Shown piece by piece: positions 44,542 through 56,203 of a stretch of DNA of 64,000 nt (position 1 is its first letter; each line of letters begins with the position of its first letter). This DNA is from Bombardia bombarda. Its lineage: Eukaryota; Ascomycota; Sordariomycetes; Sordariales; Lasiosphaeriaceae. Location of the stretch: positions 644,501 through 708,500 of the forward strand of contig JAULSR010000007.1 in assembly GCA_030512295.1 (NCBI GenBank). The letters are read 5' to 3'. The notes under the pieces are model-generated. The model was given only the letters and a program-made list of their open reading frames with translations. It made no database searches and was not told where the DNA came from. The translations under genes and the position numbers were made by a program.

Positions 44542-45754
44542 TTAGACCTTGAAGCCGCGCGACCTTCTGCGACCACGGGCCTTCTCGAACTTGCGGCCCT
44601 TAGACTGCACATGTGGCTTCTGTAATTGGGGTGTTAGCAAACCACCATCTCATCAATGACCTCCTCTCTACTCCCCAGCTCAAAGGAGGAGGAAAAAAGA
44701 CGGGAGAAAAACAAACCTTGTGCTTGTGCGGACCCATGCCAAAGTGCTTGAACGCCTCGCGCGCGTTCTTGGGGCCCCGCAGCAGCAGCGTGCCAGCGCC
44801 CGTCGGCTTCTCGAGCGCGAGCTGGTCGAGCGTCAGGGCCTGGCCGCCGGCCTTGAGGATGCGGGCGCGCGCGGTATCCGTGAAGCGCAGGGCGGCGACG
44901 CTGACCTTGGGGGTCTCGAGCAGGCGGTTGTCGTCCGTCACGGTGCCCACGACCACGACCGTCTTCTTCTCGTTGCCGTTCTTGATGTTCTTGGCGATGC
45001 GCGAGAGCGAGACGGGAGGGCGGTTGATGCGGCTCATGAAGAGGCGGCGGAGGACCACCTTGTTGAAGGCGGCGTCGGTGCGGCCTGGTGGGGGGTTATT
45101 GTTAGTATAGACTGGTTTTATGACAACACACACGCACCTACTCCTAGCTGGAAGATGGAAACACTTACGAGCGAGGAAGCGGTATAGCTTCACTAGCAGC
45201 TTGAGGTAGACATTGTCGCTCTTGGGCGCCGCGCGGTGCGTGCTCCGCTCGTGGTGCTTGCGGAGATCGATACCTGTGTTGTCGTTGGGGACAGACAATC
45301 AATCCCCAAAAGTCAGCCTACGTGGTCCGGGTATGCTCATAGCAGGTCTTGAGTGCCGTGTGTGCGTGCATGTTCTGCCCGACTGACTGGACTGGCCCAA
45401 AACGACAGCGACGGCGACGACGGCGATGACATGCATCATTCACCATCCATCCAGGCAGCAAGCCATCATGATCTCGAGCCTTCAACCCTGTCACTCCTCT
45501 CCCATCGACCCGGAAAGGGGCAGACGAGAAAGAGAGCCAAGGATGGAGACCCCATAAAGCAAGCAAGGATGAACCATCGACCCCGCTGTCGTCGCTCGAA
45601 TCCAGCCCAGCCAGGAACGAATCATCCACATCCACAACGACACAACCGCAGAGGGTTCGCAGACGGAGAGACAATTCGATATTTCAGAATTACTCTCGTC
45701 CACTCGCACACGATATATGTATGGCCTTTCATTCTCGTAAATATACGTACCCAT
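44542..45754 (-). CDS. rpl18: 60S ribosomal protein eL18 (RPL18)
   Basis: Four exons on the minus strand: 45754-45751, 45273-45169, 45084-44717 and 44619-44542, giving 184 residues, the usual eL18 length. The start reads MGIDLRKHHERST, followed by YLKLLVKLYRFLARRTD. Further landmarks are FMSRINRPPVSLSRI, VVVGTVTDD, LRFTDTARARILKAGG, LLLRGPKNAREAFKHFG and the basic C-terminus KFEKARGRRRSRGFKV. The protein is a structural component of the large cytosolic subunit. The first coding exon is only ATGG, followed by a 477-nt intron, a layout common in ribosomal protein genes and easily missed by ORF-based annotation. The gene is convergent with the MRM2-type gene. Confidence 0.96.
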
Positions 45755-47385
45755 TTTGAAAGAGGTCGGTCGATTGTCGTGTGCCCAATTGGCCGTCGGG
45801 CGAAATGATTCCCGTCGTGGGTTGACGGGTTCGAGGGAAAACAGACGGGGATCCACAAAGTTCGAAAGGCTATTTTGGTCTTTGGTCTGGCTAGGGTGGA
45901 GCAGGGTGGATTTTTGTGCGCCAGGCGGTGAGCACAGGCATTACCCCTGGATTGCTACTCAGGGATTCTGGTGGTTGTGATTGGCGGGTTTCTCGGCGGT
46001 CAAATCAACCTCCACGATGTGAGTTGCCGCGTCGGCAACGAAAACAGAGGCACTTCTTGAAACCATCAACGCGTTCACCACCAAATCCGCGGCCCCAATA
46101 AGATATTTCGTCCGCCACTAATAATAAATAGGTATGCTTGCTGCTTTGTATACCGGAGTCTGAAGCATTTTTAATTATACGTTCTTTATAAAACGCCCTT
46201 CTCTGATCTTTAGATTCCAGCGAATTCAGTCTGGATATTGCCCTGAGCGGGTCGCTCCAATTATCTGGAGGATCCATCTTAACGTCAGGTGAAGCTCGAT
46301 AGGATAGTTGTGAATGGGATAGTTGTGGATGGGATAGTTGTGGATGGGACAGTTGTAGATGGGGCCAGACTTGTTGACTGGCACTGTATGGTTTTACCTA
46401 CTAGTGGTAAGTTCAAACAAACTTTTTTGCTCGATGCTGTACTTAGTGTGGTACAGTACTCACTGCCCAAGCAGCTGAAAATGGCGACAAGTCTACTAAA
46501 TTGGGCGGGCGGTTAGAACAGCATGTTTTTTACATATGTATAACTGTGTATTCTAATATGTAGTACTAAGTAACAATCAATTCATACAGGGTATCCCTTT
46601 CTCTCCTCCAGTCCAGCTTGCTGATGCATCTCGCTAATAATGATGTTGAAGCTAATACCTTGTAAACGATACAAATGAAATAAATCAAAACTGCGAGCAG
46701 TTAAAACCTGTCAATCCAACCATCGGTCCATCGACCTCTTCTCATTTCTGCTTCCATGCCCCCAAAACCATATAACTTGTATATATATATATATATGCCG
46801 TAGTTGGTACGGTGCGTTTGTGTTTCGTTTGTGTTTTCGTGAGAGCCCACCAAGTCTATTTACACAGCGAAACAGGTGTCCCGTCCGCCGTCCACCGTCC
46901 CCCCTCTTGTCTTTTTGTTTGCACATCATATATCTCTTCCATCGTCAGCCCCCGAACAAAAGCCATGCCTTCGGTATTATAATAGCTCTCCTCATCTGAC
47001 AGGTTCAACAGTGTCCCCACTATCTGATAGGCGGTCTGGCGCCTCCAGATGCAAGTGTGGGCTGTTTGTTAGAAAGAGTGCGTGGAGCTCTTCTCGTGTC
47101 TAGTGCTTTTTCTAACCGCCCCCTCAAGCCGCCCCCGCTGACACCCATAGCGGGCATCAATCCAAATCGTAGCCAAAATCCATTTGGGCAGGCCTAGGTT
47201 GAAAGTATTCGATAATGGTTTTGGAGCGTAGTATGTATCGTCATGCCGTAGATCAGGATCAAACCCGGACAAGGTACGTAGGTGTATTTTCCGGTCTGCG
47301 AGCTCCATTATGACGTTGGACATCTTCAGCCGCTTCTGTCCAAATCTCGCCTGTTTTGAGCCGTAAAGCAACTCTACCAAAACAA
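45755..47385. other. Intergenic region between eL18 and the mitochondrial carrier
   Basis: Left part is the eL18 promoter. A 15-bp tandem repeat lies at 46303-46362 and a TA run near 46780-46796. The region from about 46520 to 46900 is AT-rich. No gene is supported. Confidence 0.5.
46303..46362. repeat. Four tandem copies of a 15-bp unit
   Basis: Exact 15-bp periodicity of GATAGTTGTGGATGG-type units at 46303, 46318, 46333 and 46348. The two middle copies are identical and the outer ones differ by one or two bases. Confidence 0.88.
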
Positions 47386-48864
47386 TCATCGCAACAGCGG
47401 CTCTTCGACAGGCTTGAGGCTAACGAAAAAGTCGCGGCACATCTCAAAGCTCAGCCAGCTCGATGCCATGCTCGGTGCCACCTTGAGGAGGTTGGGCACG
47501 ATTCCCTTGTACATGCCCTTGATGCCTTCTTGCTGTATTATGACCCGAACGGCATCGCGCAGATTTTTATACTGGTAGCCCATTCCAGACATTGTGTTGA
47601 TCTGGAATCGGCGTCGCAACACGTCGCTGTCCTCGTGTCAGCAAACCCCATTAAGCCAAATGAGGGAAATTAAAAACTCACAACGGGTATGTGCATGTCT
47701 GCGCCACGGCTCCCGAGATGGCGCCAGCGGCCAGTTTCCTAACGGCGCTGGGGTTCTCCTCGCCTTCCAATGTCAGGTATTGGCGCACATATTCGTATGT
47801 CATAAAGTTCAAGCCGACCTGTTTGGTCCCGGTTAGCCTTCCCTTCCCTCATAGATGCCCCACGCTCCGTTTCCACGTACATAAGGCGCAACACCAGCCA
47901 CAGTCGGTACGATGCCCCTGTAAAGCGCAACGATGCCTCCCTCCGTCTTCCACATGACCTTCATCGTCTCCCACATGCCAGGCAGCCGTGTCGGTTTTGC
48001 GCCGAGCTCGGCAAACGATGCAGACTGGATCGAGAGTCGCGTGCGCACGATGTCGAGCGGGTAGGTCAACGTGACTGACGTGATGCCGGCCATGCCGCCG
48101 CATGTCAGACGCGCCAGTGGCGTGAGCGAGTCCCCGGAGAAGCGTTCAAAGAAGTTCTGCGCCCGATAGTCAGTAAAAGCCGTTCAAACCACCTTCAACT
48201 CAGCAGCGACTACTGCAGCAGCAGCAGCAGCAACAGCAGTTGCCCTCCCCTAGGAGAGAGAGACAAAATGAAGAACCCACCCTCTTATAGAAATTATAAC
48301 TCCCAAACTGCACCGCCGAGTAGGGCACGATCCTGATGCAGTTGGTGCCGTTGCCTCTCATAAATCCGCGCCAGCCCTCCTCGCGCCACATCTTGCCGAG
48401 CGCCTTGCCCACACTGAGCTTGTACGCGTCGCGACCCACGCTCTGCACTTGAAACAGAATCTTCAGCCGCTCGAGCGGTGACACCACGGTGCGGCTGACG
48501 GCGCCCGCGACGCCGCCGGCGCAGAAGGCCGCCACGACGGGCTGCGAGATGACGCTGCGGAATTTCTCCATTGAGCGCAACTGCTCGGCTGGCGGTGGCG
48601 GGATCGGCATCGCGAGCTGGGGTTCTTGTTGTGTCGTCTCGTGGATCGGGGTGGTGGCGGTTGTGGTGGTGGTTTGGCTCGACGGCGACGGCGTCGCCTT
48701 CATCATGTCTGGCTGTGGCGGCTGGATTGATCTCGCGTTAGAAGCTGTTCGTCTCGGGGATACATGGTATGCGAGAAGCGCAAGCAGATGTCTGCGCCAG
48801 GAGCGGACCAATTGCTTGCGGGAAGGGCGGTAAAGCAGAGCAGAGATACACGTACAGCCGACAT
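47386..48864 (-). CDS. Mitochondrial carrier, YPR011C type (APS/PAPS transporter)
   Basis: Five exons on the minus strand: 48864-48856, 48721-48281, 48156-47881, 47818-47682 and 47626-47386, giving 367 residues. The first exon encodes only MSA. After a Thr/Pro-rich N-terminus, three carrier repeats follow, each with its signature: SPLERLK, YPLDIVRTRL and YPFDVLRRRF. FCAGGVAGAVSRTVVSP, NGTNCIRIVPYSAVQF and GLYRG/MYKG-type motifs match yeast YPR011C more closely than other carriers. YPR011C carries adenosine 5'-phosphosulfate and PAPS across the inner mitochondrial membrane. The SLC25A42 and SLC25A16 families (CoA-related) are the nearest alternatives. The substrate is therefore probable, not proven. 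Intron 2 contains a CAG tract (48214-48240). Confidence 0.9.
48214..48240. repeat. CAG tract in carrier intron
   Basis: CAG/CAA triplets within intron 2 of the carrier gene; non-coding in the spliced model. Confidence 0.8.
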
Positions 48865-51800
48865 TATGAAGGATCGAACAGCAGAGTATCCAGATCGAGA
48901 AGTTGCTGCAGGGCTATGACGTGACGGGCGTTAATTCTCGCACAGGGCAGCTCGCGGCGAGTGTCCTCGTCAAGGAAGAAGGTGGGGATCGATAGGTCGC
49001 TGGTCAAGGCTACGCGCATTCCAGGTAGGTGTGCATGCGATGTCGTGTCGTGTTAGTTGACTTCGAGTTCGAGGACCAATCGACCGGGGGACCAGGGGGA
49101 TGAAGTAATCTGCTGCAGGTGTGGGTATTTCCACAAAAGAAAACAAAACTAAGGGTGATTTCCTAGTGAAATGAAGGTGTTTGCTCCCAATAGGGCCGTA
49201 GTATGACGAACTATAGGTAGTAGGCAGAGAACACGCAGTCGCTTGGTGCTAAGGTAGATATGCAGAAGAAAGAAGAAGAGAAAGTCGTTATAGGAAGAAG
49301 TCAGGTTGAAAGGGAAGAGGTCGACATATCGAATACAGGTATGCCGGTTTTTGCTTCCCCTTGCCGCATAGGTGGCGCCTTGGTTGCGGCAGGCAGGTAT
49401 CACGGAGATAGGTACGCACTCAGGCACGCTTTCGACGGATGAGCCTAAAGCAAAAGAGGCGTTCAAGCTTGCGGAAGATAAAACGTTGAAGGGTGGATGC
49501 GACGGCGACAACGGGGCAGGAGGCAGACCGGAGAGAGCTTAAACCTTGAAAGCGCGCAGGGGACGGTGGATGGACGGACGTTCGGGTCGTGGGCAATTTT
49601 TGGAAACGAATGTGCAGCGCAGTGCAGTGCCCTGTGGTGCCGCCCTATGGCCCTGTCTTGTGCCCTGTCGGAGCTTGATCGAGCACCGTACCACAGTAGA
49701 GGTGTGTGGCTTGTGGGGCTCAGCTAGATTCCAAGATGGTAGGTGGTTGGTCCAACCAGCCCGAGGACCTGACCCGGGACGGATGACGAAAATCTTCAGG
49801 GGGTGTAACAATGGGGGGCGGCACCCGTTATAGGAATATTCCAATCCATGCGGCAGCAAACTGCGGCAAGTGCTCTCTGTTCACTGTACGAATTACAAGC
49901 TGTATGATGTGCAACCTGAAAGTCATAAAGATTTGTGAATAACAGGAATCTCCATCTCGATTTGATATACAACTTGAAACTGAATCTTGAAATTCCCAGG
50001 GCCAAGACAAAGGCAGAAGCCACCTGAGCATAAAGTTTTGTCGGTACCAGGGGGGTCGAAGAGCTACTGGCCGTTTCCAGGCAAGCTGAGCATGGGTTTG
50101 GAGGCGCTAAAACACACCGTCACAAGCAGCCTGACGCCGTTGCGACAGGCGTCAAGCTGACAAGATGACCTACCTGACGTGATATGCGCTGCGTTCAACT
50201 CGATGTTTGCTCGAGACACATGTGAAGAACGTTCTGCAACAATGCCCAGAAGACCGACATCAGAACCGCCTTAAGCCCTGACTCAAAATCCAACCGAGTA
50301 TTTTAGCAAAATAAATATGCTTTGACAAGAAACCCGACTACGATGGCTGATCTATTCTAGGTATGTCCCAAGCTACCTCCTAGCCAAGATGATAGCTCCC
50401 CGCCATATCCACTTGCAATGTCGGACCAATGGTCAGCGGTCGTCGTATGTCTCGCATGGCGGCCGGCCGGGCTGCATTCGGCTTCCTACGATATTCATTC
50501 TATTCCATTACCGTAACCGATCTTTATTGTACCTACGCGCCACGGAGGAGGCCGGGAAGAGCAGGATACGGTAGCGAGACCATTCACAGATATTCAAAAA
50601 CAGAAAAGCTCAGATAACAAACCACTCATTTCCATTCCAGCTACACTCAGTGTTTGTCTTATCTTCTTACCCCCCCCTCTTTCGGGTCTCCTTCCCGGGC
50701 AGGCGGGACACGCAGATGCCCAGCAGGAGTACCAGCAAATACCTGGTTACCTACCTATCTATTATCCCGCGCATCGTCGCCAGCCAGCCACAACATGAGC
50801 ACCTTTTCGGCATATCTCGTTGAAGAAATCCGGATACAACCACCAAGGCTGCCAAGTGCCGTGTTTGCCGAATACCAAGACTATCGACCTACCGCCATTG
50901 CTACTTACTACAGAGGTGTGCTGCTGCATGTCTTGATCACGCGAGCAGTATTGCTCTCTTGTCTCAGACAGCCAAGAGATATTCCAGCTGTACTTTCGAG
51001 AATTGGGGAAACCCCCGTGGGGGGGGGGGTAAAATGACGGCAGACGGCTTGCGACACACATCGTGCTTGCTTCCTGTAAGACATACACAAGTTTTTCGTA
51101 AGAAGAGCTACCCCCCCTTATATGCTACCCCAAAGAGGGGCGATGTTGCATCCATCAAGTGCGATGACGACAAGACACAATAGCGCTCAATCCATTCCAG
51201 CTGATACATTCATGTCAACCAACTTCAGAACATACGAGCAAGCAGTGTGTTCAAGTGAGGTTTCTTTTTTATCTGTCTGCGTGTGAGATCCTACCACTTG
51301 AGCTACCAGAAAACTAGACACATTCTCTAGTTACGTTTCCCCACTCGGTTATTGATTCGTGCCAACCGCCTGAAAAATAATAAATCACTAAAGGGGTAAA
51401 ATAAAATGAAAACCGAACCCTAACAAATTCAGGTCTATGAGCTCTGTTTTTCTTTTGCGGTCGATATTCCACGCGCGTGCGAGCTTCGCCGCTACCGGGG
51501 TTGGGGAAGGGGATTGATAAACGTCTTTCCTTTTTCTGTTTTGTCTAATGGTTGTAGGATGCCTCCGATGAGGTAAGAATTATTCCGACGCGCGCGAAGA
51601 AGTGAGGTGAAGTAGTGGGTAGGGGGGTGAGGGGAACCGAATTTCCGACCGAAACCGAACCGATACCGAAACCGAAACCGCCGAACCGACCGACCGACTC
51701 GAAGCTAGAAACTAGAAGAGGAGAAAAAAGAAAGCCCGAGAGTTGCTTGCTTTGTTGATAGAACAGGGCTGAGAGTTTGCCGGCGAGAGGCGGCAGAAAC

Positions 51801-51955
51801 TCAACTATCAGTACTCCACCATGGGGGATGGGAATAAAGAAGTACCATGTGCAAAGATCAATGCTGTTCTTACAGACCAGTACCGTGTGGGGGAGATGGG
51901 GAGATTTAGAGAAACCAGCGCAAGCGAAGGCGGATTGACCAAGCCCTGGTGCAAC
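48865..51955. other. Gene-free stretch between the carrier and SR-protein genes
   Basis: About 3.1 kb without a credible gene. It holds the carrier promoter, small ORFs lacking protein character, an A-box-like sequence on the minus strand near 51286-51309 (rejected as a tRNA), and an ACCGAA-type repeat at 51636-51699 in the 3' flank of the SR gene. Confidence 0.45.
51636..51699. repeat. ACCGA/CCGAA short tandem repeat
   Basis: About ten copies of an imperfect five- to six-base unit (ACCGA, ACCGAA) in the 3' flank of the SR-protein gene. Confidence 0.75.
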
Positions 51956-53295
51956 TCAGAGCTTCTCACTCGGCGATGTCAAGATCGTCACGCTCCGGGC
52001 TATCGAGGGCTGGCGGTCATCATTGTCAATAGGCGGTGTTTTGACGGGCTCGGGGGAGAGCATACCCTTCCTGTCATCCCCATTGGCCCCGTTCTCGCGG
52101 CGGTCACGATCATCACGATCACGGTCCCGGTCATCCTTGATGTCACGGTCCCGCTCACTATCACCACCGACGCCTTTAGCTTGGAGCCATATTGGGAGGT
52201 TGAACGCAACTGGGGGAGCTAACCGATCAGGACTGCGAGAACGATCGCGCGTGTCACGGCGGTCGCGGTCATAGTCACGGTCGCGGTCACGGCGGTCATC
52301 CTTTCTAGGCGAGTAGTCGCGAGTGCTGCGTCTGGGGCTAGGAGAGCGACGACGCGGGGAAGAGCGACGGACCGGGCGGTCACGCTCGCTGCGGTCGAAG
52401 CGCCAAGAAGCCGAAGGGGGAGTACGAGCCCACTAAAACAGGGATCAGCGTCTTGAACTATACAGCTGTAGACAAGGCCATAACAGGAGGTAGCTCACCT
52501 CGATCTTCAGAATGTCATCGCGGCCAATTCGCTTGTTATGCATATCGTGGTAAGCGTCGTCGGCGTCGCGGCGGTCCTCGTACTCGACAAAGGCAAAGCT
52601 GGAGCTGCTGTATTAGCTGAAATTCAGCTGGAGGTCGTATAAAAAGTAGAGGGGGTTTGATAGTAGAACATACAGTCGGCTGCTCGCCGAGCGCGGTGCG
52701 GGGATATCGCAGCGTACAAGACGGCCATACCTACACGGTCTTTGTCAGCAACCCAGGACCCGTACGTATACAAACATTTAAAAAAAAAGCTTAGAATATA
52801 GTAACGCTCGCTGGCGGCGCATAATCGAACTCGAGGGTACCTGCCAGGCATGGGCAGGCGACGCGCTCGGGATGGAGAATAGGTGTGTAGATATCATTCG
52901 CCGACCGCTCGATCGAAAGGGGGTGTGGGGGACGGAGGGCGCGGGCGCGGGAGCTTCGAGCTTCGAACGGGCCAAGGATGCGCCGGGGGGAGTGATAGCG
53001 AAGGGTGGGCGGCGATCATGCGAGCGGGCGGGCGATGTGGATAACAGTGAGGAGACGGAGGACGAGGACGAGGCGCGGGCGGGTAGGGCTGGCCGACGAG
53101 GGAGGAGAGTAAGACGGGGGGGACGGAGGAGAGGGAGGCGACCGAGGCGATCGAGGCATCGTGCTCGAAGCTAATGATGATCGAGTCATCGCCGCTGGTT
53201 GACTAGACGTACCGCTCGAACTCGTACGCGAGGTCGCGTGCGCGAGTACCGTGGCTGAAGCCGGTCACGTAAAGGGTAGTGCCGTTACGAGACAT
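51956..53295 (-). CDS. SR-type RNA-binding protein (RRM plus RS/RD tail), splicing factor
   Basis: Four exons on the minus strand: 53295-53213, 52730-52674, 52598-52499 and 52432-51956, giving 238 residues. An N-terminal RRM starts MSRNGTTLYVTGFSHGTRARDLAYEFERYG; LYVTGF is RNP2 and FAFVEYED is RNP1. It continues DADDAYHDMHNKRI to KIEWARTPPSASWRF. The rest is rich in Arg-Ser, then Arg-Asp dipeptides. This matches fungal SR proteins related to S. pombe Srp1/Srp2, which act in pre-mRNA splicing and mRNA export; which orthologue is uncertain. Intron 1 is 482 nt. Exon 3 has three in-frame acceptors (52607, 52604, 52598) within ten bases. A hydrophobic stretch (FNLPIWLQ) interrupts the charged tail and no phase-preserving intron removes it. 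Confidence 0.88.
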
Positions 53296-54012
53296 GGCGA
53301 TGGCTTATTGGCGGGTGGTATATGGCGGAAAGGGAAGATGGCGGCGATTGCCCCAAAAGTTTCAGGTGAAAGAAGATTGAATGGTGTTTGCTGAGGCGAG
53401 AACAGTGGAGAGCTCCAAGACTCGTCAGCGAATGATGACCCACAAGTTGGCGCAAAGTACTCTGGACAAGTTTGCGCTCAAGAGCGGAGAATAAAATAAG
53501 CAGGCGAGAGATGGAGAATTGACTGGCCAAGGTGAGCAGAGGGGGACGTTTTGTTGAATGGGGCGAGAATTTGAGAGGCTCCCGAAGCACTCCAGCTGTC
53601 CAGTTGGTTGGACGCTGGAAATAAATCGTTTCCGGGGCAGCCCTGGGCGGTGAAGACCCACTTTAATCAAGCTGCTGATTGGTTGGTTTTAGGCTCCAGA
53701 AGAGTTTAGTGTGTCAGCCAAGCGTCTCTCCATTCGGTGAGTTTCCGCACAGCTCGGTGGAGACTGGGGGCGGCTGCAGTGAAAGAAGTGAGCAAGTGAA
53801 GACTGCATTCAGACACAGTATAAAATAGAGTTAGTGTAATTTTCACGCCACACATGAACAATCATATTACCATAATTGTCGAGGTATCCATAAACAATTA
53901 ATTAGTACGCCTACAGTGTGTCCACCAGTGCAGCACGCTCCTTTTCCATGCCAGACATCCCAAACTCCCAACCAAAGGAATCCATCCATCCCATCCCATC
54001 CCATCCCATGCA
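53296..54012. other. Intergenic region, SR-gene promoter and sterol acyltransferase 3' flank
   Basis: The left part is the promoter of the minus-strand SR gene. A CCCAT array (53981-54010) lies immediately past the stop of the sterol acyltransferase. No ORF of note. Confidence 0.5.
53981..54010. repeat. CCCAT pentanucleotide repeat
   Basis: About five perfect or near-perfect CCCAT units directly downstream (on the minus strand) of the sterol acyltransferase stop codon. Confidence 0.85.
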
Positions 54013-56203
54013 TCACAAGATCAGGTATAAACTACACAAAATACTGGGCCCTGTAAATATCCCCAGCCAAAAGATCATGTTCCCCAATGTCGATTTGTGC
54101 CGGAGCCACCTTGTCCTGCTCAGTCTCACGAGCTATGAGGCGTGTTAGTCAAGGTTATTATATGCGAAAGGAGAGAAGAAAAGCTTACCGGCAGCTGAAA
54201 CATCTGCAACACCAGCAAATACCCCCTCAGCTTCTTGAAGATGCACCACATGACCAGCTCGTGCACACAGGCCGACAAGAAGAAGGTAATCAGCGTCGCC
54301 GTGTGCTTATTCACCTTCATGGCCGAGATGGAAGAATGATACACATGCCTCAGCAAAAAGTTATGCACCGGCCTGTTCCAGTCCCTCGCAAACTGGTCCC
54401 ACGACAGGCTATTCCACCAGGCGTCGTAAAAGCTCCGATCGGCAAAATACGTCAGCTCTGCAATAAAGTTCAGGATCGTCTCCCAGATCAGATACCACAC
54501 GAGCAGGTACTCCATCATGAAGGGAAAGATCAGGTCCGACAGCATCCAGGGGAACTGCTGGAACCGCTCGGCCAGCGGCATGCCCACCTCCTTCATGCGC
54601 ACCGTGTCCATCACCACCGGATAGATAAACGCCTGCGAGATCATGATCATGACAAAGATGACGCCGAAGCAGGCCGCCATCTTCTCGGCCGCGTAGTACC
54701 AGTTGATCGAGTCGGACCGCGGGTACTCGAGCTCGTAGACCAGCGTCGGCAGCAAGATGAACTCGTAGTGGTTCATCAGCGTCAGGTTGTCGGGGTAGGC
54801 GTGCGCCACCGTCGTCGACTTGCCCTTGAGCTCGTCGCTCAGCGCGTCCACCTCCCACTTGAGGATGCGCTCAAACACGTGCACCTGCTCCTCGTCCAGC
54901 GGCTCGCCCGACCCGATGGCCGCGGCGATCTTGTCTATATCCGTAACCGGCGCCGCTGTCGTCCTTTTCTCAGCATTATGCGCCGACACGGACCGCCGGC
55001 GCTCCTTGTACTCGTGCGCTGAGGGAACATGTGCGAGATGCGACGTCGAGATGGCAGAAACCGGTGGCTCCGTCCTCGACGGGCTGCGCACCGGGTCTAC
55101 ATTCTCCAGCTCCTTCAGCTTGGCCAGTAGCCTCCCCCGCTTCTCGTACGCCGAGGCCAGATACCCGTTATAAAACGCATACGAGTGCTGCTTCATTAGC
55201 ATAACCACCCCGTGCATGACAAAGAAGACAGTGTGGGTCCAGGGCCAGTCGCGGTACATCGTCAGCCCGACAACGGCACCAATGTAGGCCGTCTGCCACA
55301 CATTCTGCAGCACCCAGCCGGTGCGATCCCAGTCGACGTAGCCGGCGCGGATCGCCCGCTGCAGCAGCCAGCTCACGCCCGTCAGCCCGCACATGACCCC
55401 GTCGGCGATGAGCAGAACAATGACGTCGCGCCGAAACATGTTGCGCATGATCTCGTTGGTGCCGAGCGGGCTGCCGTGGCGCTTCCAGTTGTCGGCGGCG
55501 ATCTTGACCATGAAGAAGAACATGCCCATCCAGAAGAGCGTGAAGAAGCCGTGGAAGGGGCTGTTGGCCGCGAGCTGGTTCTGCCGGTCAAAAGTCGAGA
55601 ACTTGCGCGTGAAGACGAGGTCGCTGAACTTGCCGCGGCGGGTGCCGGCGTGCCCGCCGGCCTTGGTTGCGCCGTCTTGGGGCAGGCTTGTGCGCACGGC
55701 GTCGCGGATGGAGGCGGCGTCGTCATCTTCGGTTGCGAGGACGATGGTCGTCTTTTTATCAGTAGCTGCTGCTGCCCCTGACTTTGTCCCTATTTTTATC
55801 TTGGGGAGGCCCCAACTACACTGGAGCTGGAGTCCCCCGAGACCAGCGGCTGGCGGGATTTGGCCTGGCCATTTTCTTGCCGTCTTGGTCCAGATTTTGG
55901 TTTTGGGACCTTGGCGTTCTGGCGGAGTACGGCGGCTGCGGGTGTGCTGGATAAGTCGTCGTAGTCCTCCTCGCTCGTGGTCCCCGAACCGGCGATATCT
56001 GATGTTGTTGTTGTTGTTGTTGTTGTTGTTGCGCGCAAGGCGTCGCGGAGCGAATGTGGTGACGAGTGAGAATTGGGTTTTCCATTTATTGAACCATCGC
56101 CATTTGAAACATGTCGGTTGCCATTCGTGCCATCCTCGCTCTCGAGAACCACGAGTGCCACCTTCTCACCAGCAGGACGGGGTCTCCCGTTTTGCTCCAT
56201 CAT
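54013..56203 (-). CDS. Sterol O-acyltransferase (ARE1/ARE2 type, MBOAT)
   Basis: Proposed exons on the minus strand: 56203-55822, 55765-54189 and 54132-54013, giving 692 residues. A disordered N-terminus with a poly-Thr run leads to FSDLVFTRKFSTFDRQN, the fungal ARE start of the membrane domain. Several membrane spans follow. FYDAWWNSLSWDQFARDWN (near residue 572) is the substrate-binding motif, and the His in CVHELVM (near 630) is the catalytic residue. The last exon ends GNMIFWLGIFTGPSILCSLY, as in the family. The enzyme esterifies ergosterol with acyl-CoA in the ER for storage in lipid droplets. The last intron is sound (TGACTAAC branch). The 56-nt first intron is forced by phase, since only the upstream frame has an ATG, but its donor GTGTAG is weak. 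Confidence 0.9.
56002..56031. repeat. Trinucleotide repeat encoding poly-Thr
   Basis: GTT repeat on the + strand, read as ACA codons on the minus strand within exon 1 of the sterol acyltransferase, giving nine or so consecutive Thr. Confidence 0.85.

Noticed and set aside
51241..51320. tRNA-like A box on the minus strand (TAGCTCAAGTGGTAG)
   Set aside because: No B box on the same strand, the D stem has a mismatch and no anticodon arm forms, so at most a chance match or old fragment.
54087..55022. 311-codon ORF on the + strand opposite the sterol acyltransferase
   Set aside because: His/Arg/Val-rich antisense shadow of a well-supported membrane enzyme.
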